From positions 62,001 to 126,000 of the forward strand of contig JAGYWI010000008.1 in assembly GCA_018606805.1 (NCBI GenBank): DNA of 64,000 nucleotides, given 5' to 3'. This document shows, piece by piece, positions 8,676 to 17,277 of this stretch. The translations under genes were made by a program, and so were the position numbers. The notes under the pieces are model-generated. The model did not search any database. It had not been told where the DNA came from and saw nothing but the letters and a program-made list of their open reading frames with translations. Position 1 is the first letter of the stretch, and each line of letters starts with the position of its first letter. Origin of the DNA: Candidatus Magnetomicrobium cryptolimnococcus (GTDB lineage Bacteria; Nitrospirota; Thermodesulfovibrionia; Thermodesulfovibrionales; Magnetobacteriaceae).

Positions 8676-9287
8676 TTATATGCTTAAAGCCTCTCCACCA
8701 CACTTCATATTAACACGTTTTAGCTCATCAACTGTGTTAATATTTATAAAACTGACGCCTTCTTTGTCAATTTTCAAAACTTCACTCTCATTAACATATT
8801 TAACATCAATCATATTGAGAAACTCTCTAACACTTCTTCTACCAGCTGCAATTTCTCTATATATAGTTGGTATTATTTTCTTATTATATAAAGCAAGGAG
8901 TGGCTCTGGCTTTCCATTATAAGTGGCAACTACGGCGCCAACTCCCGTCTCTATTGATGAGGCAATATGCTTAACCAGCTCAATGCTAATAAAAGGCATA
9001 TCTGAGGCTGCTATAAAAATGTACTCATTCGTAGCATTTATCAAACCTGTCAAAATGCCAGCTAGCGGTCCACACGATTCAGTAACGTCGCCTACTAAGT
9101 TTATTCCCTTTTTAAAGTAAACCTCCGGTGCGTTTGTGCTTATTAATACTTCATTAAAGCACTCTTTAAATATTAAAATAGTCCTATCGAGTATGGATTG
9201 CCTCCCACACCGTATAAATCCCTTGAGTATGGGAAACCTCTTATTTTGCCCGCCAGCTAAGATTACGCCGGTTATGTCAAATTTCAT
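8676..9287 (-). CDS. mobA: Molybdenum cofactor guanylyltransferase MobA-like
   Basis: 203 aa, close to MobA length. It transfers GMP from GTP to molybdopterin. Visible motifs are VILAGGQNKRF (nucleotide loop; the usual R-M-G-x-x-K is replaced by RFPILKG), the metal/nucleotide site AASDMPF (about 93-99), CGPLAGI, and FININT near the C-terminus. It lies 6 bp after dapB. The altered second half of the LAGG loop is a mild oddity. A related NTP transferase is possible, but moaA and moaC in the window support the Moco role. Confidence 0.87.
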   Translation of the reverse strand: MKFDITGVILAGGQNKRFPILKGFIRCGRQSILDRTILIFKECFNEVLISTNAPEVYFKKGINLVGDVTESCGPLAGILTGLINATNEYIFIAASDMPFISIELVKHIASSIETGVGAVVATYNGKPEPLLALYNKKIIPTIYREIAAGRRSVREFLNMIDVKYVNESEVLKIDKEGVSFININTVDELKRVNMKCGGEALSI

Positions 9288-9293
9288 TAGTAT

Positions 9294-10097
9294 TTACTTT
9301 AACCCAAGTATATCTTGCATATCGTACATACCAGCCCCTTTCCCCCTTAACCACAGAGCTGCCCGTAAAGCCCCGTGTGCAAAGGTATCGCGGCTTGATG
9401 CCTTGTGGGTAATTTCTATCCGCTCACCAAGACCACCAAATAACACCGTATGCTCTCCTACAATATCCCCAGCTCGCACAGTCTGTATCCCTATCTCCTT
9501 TTGCTTACGCTCACCAATAAGCCCCTTTCTGCAAAAAACAGCGTTTTGGTCAAAATCCCGCAAAAGGGCATCTGCTATCACCTGAGCTAACTTAAGTGCC
9601 GTCCCGCTTGGGGCGTCTTTTTTTAATCTGTGGTGAGCCTCTACTACCTCGACATCGTAATCATCGCCTAAAACTGTTGCCACTTCTCCAAGTATTTTAA
9701 ACAACAAATTTATCCCAACAGACATATTTGGTGAAAGTACCACCGGTATATTTTTACTTTTTTGTCTAATGACGTTTAACTCGTCTTCTTTAAAACCAGT
9801 TGTGCCTATAATAATGGGTTTTCTATAATCCTCACAAACGTTCAGATTTTCCATTGTTGACTGTATAGAGGTAAAATCAATAACGACCTCAGTTTGTTGT
9901 ATGTGCGCTAAAATATTTTCACTTAAAATCACCCCAATTTTTGGATAGCCTAATACATCGCCAATATCCTTACCCATGTGCTCGTTGTCTTTTGCCTCGA
10001 AAGCGCCTGTTAAGTTTATCTCCGGGTGCTCTATCGCAAGTGATGCAATCCTCCTTCCCATTTTACCACAAGCCCCCGCCACTGAGACATTTACCAT
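9294..10097 (-). CDS. dapB: 4-hydroxy-tetrahydrodipicolinate reductase
   Basis: 267 aa. It reduces the DapA product in lysine/diaminopimelate synthesis using NAD(P)H. The Rossmann motif VAGACGKMGRRI is at the N-terminus; the catalytic region VEVVEAHHRLKKDAPSGTA contains the His-His pair and KKDAPSGTA signature; FGGLGERIEITHKASSR lies near the end. GGAGG precedes the ATG. It is the first gene of the minus-strand dapB-mobA-tatA-alr operon and is divergent from the membrane protein at 10.25 kb. Confidence 0.96.
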   Translation of the reverse strand: MVNVSVAGACGKMGRRIASLAIEHPEINLTGAFEAKDNEHMGKDIGDVLGYPKIGVILSENILAHIQQTEVVIDFTSIQSTMENLNVCEDYRKPIIIGTTGFKEDELNVIRQKSKNIPVVLSPNMSVGINLLFKILGEVATVLGDDYDVEVVEAHHRLKKDAPSGTALKLAQVIADALLRDFDQNAVFCRKGLIGERKQKEIGIQTVRAGDIVGEHTVLFGGLGERIEITHKASSRDTFAHGALRAALWLRGKGAGMYDMQDILGLK

Positions 10098-10248
10098 AAA
10101 TTTAATACCTCCAATATGAAATTAATCGAAATTATAACACAAAATGATGGTGAGTATAAAAATTTTGAAAAAAAGGATAAAAGATGTCAGAGGTTTTTTT
10201 TTATGGTATAATATTATCCTAATATTATTTGTCTAAAGGATAAATGAC

Positions 10249-10902
10249 ATGTATATATACAAAGTAACCTTTATTTGCGTTGGTTTTATACTGATTCACA
10301 GCTTTATGGTATCAAAAATAGGTAAATGTTTTTTTAGACGGCTAACTAGCGACAGGTTCATGAAACTCTACTACAGATTAATCTTTGTGCTTATAAGTGC
10401 CGTATTGATGTTTTCCATATACTTTTATCTTAACTACATACCAGGCAGGGTTTTATATAGTGCCCCATTATGGTTAAAGTACATAATGCATAGTATACAA
10501 ATAGGTGGTATGCTTTTTGGTATGGGGTCCCTTTTAACACTTGACTTTTTTGAGTTTTTTGGTATAAGGCAGTTTAATAGGAAAAATCTATCAAGTAGGG
10601 TGCTTACCGTATATTCAGTAGATGGCTGTGGTGGCTTTAGATTTGCAACTACTGGGGTTTACTCTATAATAAGGCATCCGATTTACTTTGCCGGTATTTT
10701 AATGATAACCTTTCAGTCTGTTATTACTGAAAATTGGTTGGTTGTTACTATTTTTGCAGATATTTACTTTATAATAGCAGCCTTTAAGGAAGAATACCTG
10801 CTTGCTAAAATGCTTGGTGTAAGGCATAAGCAATACCGCCAAAAAGTCCCTATGTTTAATATCTTTATGGGTTTGTACCGCAAATTTGCCGTATCCAAAT
10901 AA
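10249..10902 (+). CDS. Isoprenylcysteine methyltransferase/NnrU-like integral membrane protein
   Basis: 217 aa with about five or six hydrophobic helices. The C-terminal half has the pattern GVYSIIRHPIYFAG, followed by KEEYLL and HKQYRQKVP. That is the signature of the ICMT/PEMT-type membrane methyltransferase superfamily, in which the RHP-x-Y and E-E/Y-x-x-Y residues bind SAM and substrate. NnrU proteins share this fold. The substrate cannot be told from the sequence. AAGGA at 10236-10240 is the ribosome site, and a TATAAT-like -10 box lies at 10207-10212. It is a single-gene unit with a small hairpin behind it. Confidence 0.7.
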   Translation: MYIYKVTFICVGFILIHSFMVSKIGKCFFRRLTSDRFMKLYYRLIFVLISAVLMFSIYFYLNYIPGRVLYSAPLWLKYIMHSIQIGGMLFGMGSLLTLDFFEFFGIRQFNRKNLSSRVLTVYSVDGCGGFRFATTGVYSIIRHPIYFAGILMITFQSVITENWLVVTIFADIYFIIAAFKEEYLLAKMLGVRHKQYRQKVPMFNIFMGLYRKFAVSK

Positions 10903-10909
10903 ATACAAT

Positions 10910-10931
10910 AAGTCAAAATAATGACTTTTTT
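10910..10931 (+). terminator. Weak hairpin terminator
   Basis: AAGTCA (10910-10915) pairs with TGACTT (10922-10927), followed by a short T-run. The stem is only 6 bp with few G-C pairs, so it is a weak candidate for ending the preceding membrane-protein gene. Confidence 0.45.
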
Positions 10932-11050
10932 GTGTTTAATGTTTAATTACAACTTACTTGAGTAACGTTTAAAATCTATAAGCCGCATAAGGGGTTTTGA
11001 TAAATCTATAATAATTGTTAATAAAAAAATTATGTTTAGCTGTTAATATA

Positions 11051-11079
11051 TTGACATATAATGTTAATAACGGTAGAAT
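11051..11079 (+). promoter_or_regulatory. Consensus sigma70 promoter, predicted leaderless start
   Basis: TTGACA (11051-11056), 17-nt spacer, TAGAAT (11074-11079). The next in-frame ATG is at 11087, 7 nt after the -10 box, so transcription should begin at or within a base or two of the start codon. No Shine-Dalgarno sequence precedes that ATG. Confidence 0.75.
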
Positions 11080-11086
11080 ATCTGCT

Positions 11087-12121
11087 ATGAGTACATGTGT
11101 GAAGAGAAAGTCGTTTCATAAATTGATAGGTGAGTCGCAGGCAATGCAGGAGTTGTATAACATGATAGAAAAGGTGTCGGATTCGGATACCACTGTATTG
11201 TTAGATGGCGAAAGTGGGACAGGCAAGGAACTTGTAGCTAAGGCTATACACCATTATAGCCGCCGTAATACTAAAAATTTTGTACCTGTAAACTGTGGGG
11301 CAATACCGAAGGACCTTTTGGAGTCGGAGTTGTTTGGACATGAAAAGGGGGCATTTACGGGGGCTGTTACGACGCGTGTCGGACGCTTTGAGCTAGCAGA
11401 TGGTGGGACTATTTTGTTGGATGAAATAGGGGAGCTGCATCCGTCGTTGCAAGTTAAGCTATTAAGGGTGCTGCAGGAAAAGGAGTTTGAGCGTGTTGGT
11501 GGTACGAAGACAATCAAAGTGGATGTTCGAATACTTGCTGCTACAAATAAAAACCTTGAGGTGGCTGCAAAGGATGGAGATTTTAGAGAAGACCTCTTTT
11601 ATCGTTTAAATGTAATACCTCTTCATTTACCGCCTCTTAGAGCTAAGAAAGAGGATATTCCCGTTTTATTAGAACATTTTATGAATGTGTTTTGTCAGAA
11701 AAAAGGTGTAAAGCCATTGAAAGTAAGTGCTGAGACACTACAATACATATTAAATTACGACTGGCCTGGCAATGTCAGAGAACTTGAGGCTCTTGTAGAG
11801 CGCGTAGTTGTTTTATCTGATGGCGATGAGGTAGGTATTGCTAATCTTCCTGCACGATTTACCTCAAATGCTAATAAAACATCATCGCACAACATGCCAA
11901 AGGACATTGCAGCTTTAATTAAGCTACCGCCAGAAGGACTTGATTTGAATGCTATGCTTGAATCAGTAGAAAAAAATCTTATCTTGCAAGCTATGGAGTT
12001 AGCCGCAGGAGTTAAAAGCAAGGCAGCTGCACTTCTTGGACTTAACCGGACTACTTTTCTTGAAAAACTGAAAAAACGTGGCCTCGATGCTAAGGCTGCT
12101 GACCCTTCTCCTTTCCAATAA
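11087..12121 (+). CDS. Sigma54-interaction AAA+ transcriptional activator
   Basis: 344 aa from the ATG at 11087; an upstream TTG at 11015 lies ahead of the promoter and is unlikely. There is no receiver, GAF or PAS domain: the protein starts almost directly with the AAA+ module (KLIGESQAMQ). Motifs are Walker A GESGTGKE (41-48), the sigma54 contact loop GAFTGA (88-93), Walker B GGTILLDEIGE, and the arginine-finger region FREDLFYRLNV. It ends in a Fis-type helix-turn-helix (SKAAALLGLNRTTFLEKLKKRG). Such proteins use ATP to open sigma54 promoters. With no N-terminal sensor, activity is probably set by expression level or a partner protein. Targets are unknown. Confidence 0.9.
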   Translation: MSTCVKRKSFHKLIGESQAMQELYNMIEKVSDSDTTVLLDGESGTGKELVAKAIHHYSRRNTKNFVPVNCGAIPKDLLESELFGHEKGAFTGAVTTRVGRFELADGGTILLDEIGELHPSLQVKLLRVLQEKEFERVGGTKTIKVDVRILAATNKNLEVAAKDGDFREDLFYRLNVIPLHLPPLRAKKEDIPVLLEHFMNVFCQKKGVKPLKVSAETLQYILNYDWPGNVRELEALVERVVVLSDGDEVGIANLPARFTSNANKTSSHNMPKDIAALIKLPPEGLDLNAMLESVEKNLILQAMELAAGVKSKAAALLGLNRTTFLEKLKKRGLDAKAADPSPFQ

Positions 12122-12361
12122 ACATTCTATTGGCTATATTAATAAGTACTTTATAAACTTTATGATAACTATTTAGTCTTCCCTAAATGTATAGAAACTC
12201 CTTATCTTTTATTATATACTTGGTGTAGCGATGCTTCTGCTTTTGTTTCAATATTATTGGTAAAAGCTATTTTTTAACTTTAATATGTTATAATTCATAA
12301 AACTCAAAACGTAAAGAACCGGTATTCGATTAACAAAATAAACGAAATAGAAGGAGGTTAT
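12122..12361. other. Intergenic region before glgC
   Basis: 240 bp of AT-rich DNA. A TATAAT (12289-12294) without a convincing -35 box could be the glgC promoter, and a good ribosome site (GAAGGAGG) ends the region. I see no riboswitch-like fold or small gene. Confidence 0.5.
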
Positions 12362-13582
12362 ATGCATCGTAAAGTATTAGTGATGGTATTGGCTGGCGGT
12401 GAAGGAAGAAGGCTGTTTCCATTAACGGCAATTCGCTCAAAACCGTCAGTACCCTTTGGCGGGCGATACAGAATTATTGATTTTGCTTTAAGTAATATTG
12501 TTAACTCAGGGATGTACTCGATATACTTGCTTGTGCAGTATAAGTCGCAGTCTCTGATAAAACACGTACAAGAAAACTGGAGTCAAGCCTCCGTATCGCG
12601 TGATCAGTTTGTAACGATTGTGCCGCCGCAGATGCACAAAGGGCAGGAATGGTTCCAAGGTACGGCTGATGCAGTGCTCCAAAACATAACCCTTATTACA
12701 CAACATAACCCGACCCATGTGGTTATCTTTGGTGCAGACCATATTTACAGAATGGACATTTCACAAATGCTTGATTTCCATATTGATAATAAAGCGCACG
12801 TATCCGTAGCAGCAAGACCAGTGCCCATAGAACAGGCCTCTGCCTTTGGTGTTATTAAGGCGGATAAATCAGGGAAAATTGAACGCTTTGAAGAAAAGCC
12901 CAAAAATCCTTCCCCTATGCCTGAAGACCCTAAGCAATCTTACATTTCCATGGGGAATTATATTTTCGATACAAATGTTCTCCTTGAATCCTTGTATGAT
13001 GCTCAAAAGAAAAATGAACACGACTTTGGTAGTTATGTTTTACCCACACTCGTAGAAAAGGGTGCTAACTTGTATGCCTATGATTTTTCGTTAAATAAGG
13101 TTGCTGATGTTAAACCATATGAAGAAGTAGCTTATTGGAGAGACGTTGGAACTATTCAGGCCTACTGGCAATCCCATATGGATATGCTTGGGGAAAATCC
13201 ACCGTTTGATGTTTATAACAGTAATTGGCCTATACATCCGGAGTTTACGCTTGTCCCACCAGCAAAGATAATCAGTGGCGACATATCTAACTGTCTCATT
13301 GCTGCTGGGGTTGTTATCAGGGGGGCTAAAATCAGAAACTCTATTATCAGAAGCGGTACTGTTATTGAAGATAATGTCGAAATTGCGGATTCCATTATAT
13401 TTGACCATGTACATATCAAAAAAGGTGCACGTCTTAACAAAGTAATTATTGATAAAAATAATATCATAGAGGAAAATGAAACCTTTGGTTTTGATATAAA
13501 TCAAGATAGATTTAAACTACATATGGACCCTTCCGGTATTGGCATACTACCAAAGACCTCAGCACGAGATAAAACCGTATGA
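12362..13582 (+). CDS. glgC: Glucose-1-phosphate adenylyltransferase
   Basis: 406 aa. It makes ADP-glucose from ATP and glucose-1-phosphate for glycogen synthesis. The N-terminal nucleotidyltransferase domain shows LAGGEGRRLFPLT, SKPSVPFGGRYRIIDF, GTADAVLQN and FGADHIYRMD; a C-terminal left-handed beta-helix has hexapeptide-like repeats (IAAGVVIRGAKIRNSII). AGGAGG precedes the ATG. The yjbQ start overlaps its stop by ATGA. galU, a second sugar nucleotidyltransferase, is at 32.6 kb. Confidence 0.95.
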   Translation: MHRKVLVMVLAGGEGRRLFPLTAIRSKPSVPFGGRYRIIDFALSNIVNSGMYSIYLLVQYKSQSLIKHVQENWSQASVSRDQFVTIVPPQMHKGQEWFQGTADAVLQNITLITQHNPTHVVIFGADHIYRMDISQMLDFHIDNKAHVSVAARPVPIEQASAFGVIKADKSGKIERFEEKPKNPSPMPEDPKQSYISMGNYIFDTNVLLESLYDAQKKNEHDFGSYVLPTLVEKGANLYAYDFSLNKVADVKPYEEVAYWRDVGTIQAYWQSHMDMLGENPPFDVYNSNWPIHPEFTLVPPAKIISGDISNCLIAAGVVIRGAKIRNSIIRSGTVIEDNVEIADSIIFDHVHIKKGARLNKVIIDKNNIIEENETFGFDINQDRFKLHMDPSGIGILPKTSARDKTV

Positions 13583-13998
13583 CTGTAATAAATGAAACAT
13601 TGACTGTTCAAACAAAAGGTTATGGCCATTTAATTAATATAACCGATCAGTTGTCATCGGTACTAAAGGCCTCTGGTGTAAAAAAGGGTATTCTTACCGT
13701 GTTTGTTGTGGGGTCTACTGCTTCTATTACTACTTTTGAGTACGAACCTGGACTTATAAAAGATATGGGTGAGTTGTACGAAAAACTTGTGCCAAGCAAT
13801 AAAACCTATCACCATGATGCAACATGGGGGGATGGCAACGGCTTTAGCCACGTGAGGGCAGCTTTGCAAGGCCCATCGCTTACAGTACCGTTTGAAGATA
13901 GCTCGCTATATCTTGGTACGTGGCAACAGGTGGTCATTGCTGATTTTGACAATAGACCACGTAATCGTTCTTTTGTTATTAACATAATTGGTGAGTAA
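13579..13998 (+). CDS. yjbQ: YjbQ/UPF0047 family protein
   Basis: 139 aa, the usual family size. Diagnostic motifs are the strand pair GILTVFVVGSTASI, the metal/phosphate-binding segment YHHDATWGDGNGFSH, and LGTWQQVVIADFDNRPRNR. The family forms small trimers and has been reported to have weak thiamine-phosphate synthase activity in E. coli; the physiological role is open. It overlaps the glgC stop by 4 bp, so it is co-transcribed and probably translationally coupled. Confidence 0.92.
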   Translation: MTVINETLTVQTKGYGHLINITDQLSSVLKASGVKKGILTVFVVGSTASITTFEYEPGLIKDMGELYEKLVPSNKTYHHDATWGDGNGFSHVRAALQGPSLTVPFEDSSLYLGTWQQVVIADFDNRPRNRSFVINIIGE

Positions 13999-14014
13999 AA
14001 GGAGGTATGTTTAT

Positions 14015-14284
14015 ATGGAAATCAAAGTAGATAAGCTCGATGAAAAAGAGATACAAAAAAGAGGCATACGCTCGTGGCCTATTTGGGAAAAAGAAATCTC
14101 TAAGTTTGATTGGAATTATGATAGTACGGAGGAATGTTTGATACTTGAAGGTGAAGTTACTGTGGAAACATCAGAAGGGAAAAAGGTACACTTTAGTAAA
14201 GGCGATTTTGTTACCTTCCCAGAAGGGCTTTCTTGTAATTGGGAAATACAAAAACCAGTAAGAAAACATTATAATTTCAAATAA
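14015..14284 (+). CDS. Small cupin-domain protein (DUF861/EutQ-like)
   Basis: 89 aa from the ATG at 14015, which has GGAGG at 14001-14005. It is a single cupin barrel with the first motif degenerate (ECLILEGEVTVET) and the second as KGDFVTFPEGLSC, then WEIQKPVRKHY. It resembles the short DUF861-type cupins found in many bacteria. The usual metal histidines are largely absent, so it may bind a small molecule rather than act as a dioxygenase. It is third in glgC-yjbQ-cupin, and a repeat element follows directly. Confidence 0.8.
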   Translation: MEIKVDKLDEKEIQKRGIRSWPIWEKEISKFDWNYDSTEECLILEGEVTVETSEGKKVHFSKGDFVTFPEGLSCNWEIQKPVRKHYNFK

Positions 14285-14287
14285 AAG

Positions 14288-14464
14288 GTTGAAGGAAAGA
14301 GCGGGGGGAATCCTTTTAGGCAAAAGGGGTGCGGAGGCGCACCAGGGCAATGTCATTAAGTTAAGGAAGGAGAGGAGCGGGGGAAAACCCTTTTAGGCAA
14401 AAGGGTTTTCCCCCGTACCCCTTTTCCTAAAACTTTTGGCTTGTTATCTCTTTAGTTATCCTTC
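14288..14464. repeat. Dispersed hairpin repeat, copy 1 (largest)
   Basis: This copy fills much of the 391-bp gap 14285-14675. It contains GGTGCGGAGGCGCACC (a degenerate core) at about 14328-14343, then a near-perfect 17-bp stem with a 4-nt loop: CGGGGGAAAACCCTTTT (14378-14394), AGGC, and its complement (14399-14415). The tail (ACTTTTGGCTTGTTATCTC, from 14431) closely matches the tail of the copy at 50.69 kb. The hairpin could also end transcription of the glgC operon. Confidence 0.85.
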
Positions 14465-14675
14465 TATGTTTGCTATAGTCTAACTCAAATTTTCTTAATT
14501 TAATGGTATTGCGACGGTATTGATTGAGGATGTTAAAAATCTACAGTGAAATTTTTTGTGTAAACTATTTTATTTTTGTATAGCATTGTCTTTTCCCTTT
14601 CTCGTTATGTTAAAGTAGTCGAAAATCCTTAACGATGTTTTTCATACATAAACCAAAGAAAGGGAGATTCCACAA
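14465..14675. other. Rest of the intergenic gap before the 14.7-kb gene
   Basis: AT-rich and without an open frame of note. It must hold the promoter of the following gene, but I could not pick one convincing -35/-10 pair. An AGGGAGA ribosome site ends it. Confidence 0.4.
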
Positions 14676-15587
14676 ATGAATAGTAGGGATGCAATAATTT
14701 TTAATAAAAAAGGTGTCATATCTAAAAGACTTGTAATGGTAATTACCTCTGTTTTGGTTTTACTGACATTTGTATATTTTGGCTTGCAGTTGTACCTAAT
14801 TTCTATAGCAAAGAAAAATGTTAATCAATTCATAAGCTATGCTAAACCCTATATGGATATAAAATATAAAAATGTACGGGTTGAGCTATTTAAGACCATG
14901 ACATATATAGACAGCGTTGAGGTCAACTTTCCCGGGTCAAATGAACATTTGCAAATTCAAAACATAGCACTACATAGCTTTGACTATGCAAATAAGCCTC
15001 CACATTATATGAACATAGCATTTAATGGTATTGATTTGAATAAAACCGGTAGCATTCTAAATAATAAAGAAGTGAAAAAGCTTGGTTACAGTAATGTAAA
15101 AGGTCAATTAGCAATGAACTACAAGTATATGAAGGAAACGCAGGATTTGTCCTTGGAGCAATTTAATATAAAAATTCATGAAATGGGCAGCATTAATATT
15201 AATTTTCTTTTGAGCAATTTCAACATTGAACAGAATAATTACCTTACAGCACTTTTATCGCTTATGGCGACCAGTATAAATAGAGCTAATATTAGTTATA
15301 CAGATGATTCGCTGATGCAAAGATTAATGGTAGCTGCAGCAAATGAAAAGGGTACCGATGTGGATAATTTGAAAAAAGAAATTATTAGTGAGCTAAACAA
15401 TGTTGTTAAAGACAAGGATGCTGAGTTTGAAAGAAAAATAGTGACTCCAGTAAGGAATTTTATTGAAAAGCCCAATAGAATTGCAATTACTATAAAGCCA
15501 GCAAAACCAGTACAAATAAAAGATATAAATAATATAAACAATCCTGATGAATTAATAAAGATGCTTAATCTTACAGTAGAAAATTAA
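14676..15587 (+). CDS. Membrane-anchored periplasmic protein of unknown function
   Basis: 303 aa, start supported by AAAGGGAGA upstream. One N-terminal membrane helix (about residues 20-42, VMVITSVLVLLTFVYFGL) is followed by a soluble, presumably periplasmic part. The architecture vaguely recalls AsmA-like or DUF945-like anchored proteins, but no family signature is clear enough to name. The C-terminal part contains a charged helix (KEIISELNNVVKDKDAEFE) and a Lys/Pro/Ile-rich end. It stands alone between a repeat element and surA. Confidence 0.7.
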   Translation: MNSRDAIIFNKKGVISKRLVMVITSVLVLLTFVYFGLQLYLISIAKKNVNQFISYAKPYMDIKYKNVRVELFKTMTYIDSVEVNFPGSNEHLQIQNIALHSFDYANKPPHYMNIAFNGIDLNKTGSILNNKEVKKLGYSNVKGQLAMNYKYMKETQDLSLEQFNIKIHEMGSININFLLSNFNIEQNNYLTALLSLMATSINRANISYTDDSLMQRLMVAAANEKGTDVDNLKKEIISELNNVVKDKDAEFERKIVTPVRNFIEKPNRIAITIKPAKPVQIKDINNINNPDELIKMLNLTVEN

Positions 15588-15877
15588 ATAGTTGAAATTT
15601 GTATAGTGCTCAAATAAGCGGTTTTTGGTTGCAGTCATAACAATATAATTGAGTGGAAGGTAGGCTCTTTTAGACAAAAATGTACTGCGACACACCTCCC
15701 TACGCGTCTTCGCCCTTGTTTTGCTTGCAATAACAATACATGATGATTTGTCAACTAAAAAAACTTGATTATATAATTATCAAAATTTTTGAATAAAGTT
15801 GTTGCTTTTTTGCTTATTGTTGTGGCAAAATTGACACATATGGTTGATGTATTTATTTTTAACGTGGGGGTTGTGAC
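15588..15877. other. Intergenic region before surA
   Basis: 290 bp. The centre (about 15650-15735) is relatively GC-rich and contains fragments reminiscent of the dispersed repeats (CCTACGCG), too degenerate to call. The right end holds the surA promoter. No small gene is visible. Confidence 0.4.
15831..15859 (+). promoter_or_regulatory. Probable surA promoter
   Basis: TTGACA (15831-15836), 17-nt spacer, TATTTT (15854-15859). Transcription would start near 15866, about 12 nt before the proposed TTG start codon of surA, leaving a very short leader containing a run of five G. Confidence 0.65.
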
Positions 15878-16918
15878 TTGTTTAGAAATGTGAGCAAGGT
15901 TATCTTTTGTACGTTATTTACTCTTTTAATAAGCAGTGTAAATGTGGATGCTGTTTTATTAGATAGAATTGTTGCCGTAATAGATAAAGAGGTAATAACT
16001 TGGAGTGAGCTGTATCAAACGATGGAGTTTGATATGAAGGATAAAACAAGAGGGATGGATTCGAAGGGGAAGATCGAATTTCTGAAGGATTACGAGAAGG
16101 GTTTTCTTGAGAGAATGATTGAAATTAAGTTGATATTGTCATATGCAAAGCAGAGAAATGTTTCAGTTAGTGAGAAAGATATAGAAAATGCAATGCAAGA
16201 TATACGGGCTAAATATAATCTAACAGAAGAGCAGTTTAGAAAGGCAATTAGTAGTGAAGGTTTTAATTATGATGTTTATAAGGAAAAACTTGGCGAGCAG
16301 ATAGTGCTTGCTCGTGTTACAAATGATAAGGTCAATTCAAAGATAGTTGTAACTGATGATGAGGTGCATTCCTATGTTGCAAATCCATCTTCTGAAGGAC
16401 ACATGGAACAAATCAACAACCAAGCTAATAATAATAGTAATAATAATAGTATAGAAGAGCAGACCGTTAGTTATAGGATAAAACTATTACAGATAGACAA
16501 GACATCGGATGTTACAGATAAAGAAATGCAAAAAAGAGCAGAAGGAATATACAAGGAAATACAAAAAACTGGTAAATTCGATGAGATAGTTAAAAGATAT
16601 TCCACTGGACCTAACCTAACAGATGGTGGAGACCTTGGGTATTTGTATATAACAGAAATGGCTCAGCCCTTTGGTGAAATTGTAAAAAAATTAAAGATAG
16701 GGGAAGTAAGTAAGCCGTTTTTGACAAAAGATAGTATAAATATTATAAAGCTTGTTGATATTAAAAAAGGTGATGTAAATAAATCTAAAAAAGACACAGT
16801 AAGAGATATTTCTTTTGATGAGGCTAAACAGGAGCTTTTGAAAAGAAAAGCTGATAAGGCTTATAAGGAATGGATTAACTCACTGAAAGAGAATAGTTTT
16901 ATAAAAATAACATTATGA
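15878..16918 (+). CDS. surA: SurA-like periplasmic peptidyl-prolyl isomerase/chaperone
   Basis: 346 aa with a TTG start. The signal peptide (VIFCTLFTLLISSVNVDA) is cut near residue 24. The SurA N-terminal chaperone domain begins LLDRIVAVIDKEVITWSEL, the classic start of mature SurA. One parvulin/rotamase domain follows (about 165-290; SYRIKLLQI, RYSTGPNLTDGGDLGY, KPFLTKDSINIIKLVD). It assists folding of outer-membrane proteins. An Asn-rich linker (NNQANNNSNNNS) made of near-identical AAT codons separates the two. Only one of the two parvulin domains of E. coli SurA is present, as in many non-gamma lineages. ihfA follows. Confidence 0.9.
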   Translation: MFRNVSKVIFCTLFTLLISSVNVDAVLLDRIVAVIDKEVITWSELYQTMEFDMKDKTRGMDSKGKIEFLKDYEKGFLERMIEIKLILSYAKQRNVSVSEKDIENAMQDIRAKYNLTEEQFRKAISSEGFNYDVYKEKLGEQIVLARVTNDKVNSKIVVTDDEVHSYVANPSSEGHMEQINNQANNNSNNNSIEEQTVSYRIKLLQIDKTSDVTDKEMQKRAEGIYKEIQKTGKFDEIVKRYSTGPNLTDGGDLGYLYITEMAQPFGEIVKKLKIGEVSKPFLTKDSINIIKLVDIKKGDVNKSKKDTVRDISFDEAKQELLKRKADKAYKEWINSLKENSFIKITL

Positions 16919-16960
16919 TTTCTATATTTTATATTGAGGAGTGTTTTATAAAACGTTAAG

Positions 16961-17233
16961 ATGACAAAAGCAGATATAATAATGACATTGTTTGAAAAAG
17001 TGGGGCTTCCCAAAAAAGAATCAGAAGAAGTGATTGAGATAATTTTGTCAATTATGAAGCAAACCTTTGCAGAAGGTGAATCTATAAAGGTATCAGGATT
17101 TGGTACGTTTAGTGTGAGACAAAAAAGGGCAAGACGTGGTAGAAATCCTAAAACAGGTGAAGATATAGAAATAACAGCAAGGAGTGTGGTAAGTTTTAGG
17201 CCAAGTAATTATCTAAAATCTAGACTTGAATAA
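16961..17233 (+). CDS. ihfA: Integration host factor alpha-type DNA-bending protein
   Basis: 90 aa. HU/IHF fold with the minor-groove arm RRGRNPKTGEDIEI and the end TARSVVSFRPSNYLKSRLE, closer to IHF alpha than to HU. The start is MTKADIIMTLFEKVGLPKKES. The DNA-intercalating proline is in the RNPKTG turn. IHF-type bending commonly assists sigma54-dependent activation, which fits the AAA+ activator at 11 kb. It sits between surA and a MerR-type regulator, an arrangement recurrent in some diderm lineages. Confidence 0.93.
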   Translation: MTKADIIMTLFEKVGLPKKESEEVIEIILSIMKQTFAEGESIKVSGFGTFSVRQKRARRGRNPKTGEDIEITARSVVSFRPSNYLKSRLE

Positions 17234-17277
17234 TCATTATGGGATATAGTTATAACAAATAGATATAGGAAGTACAT

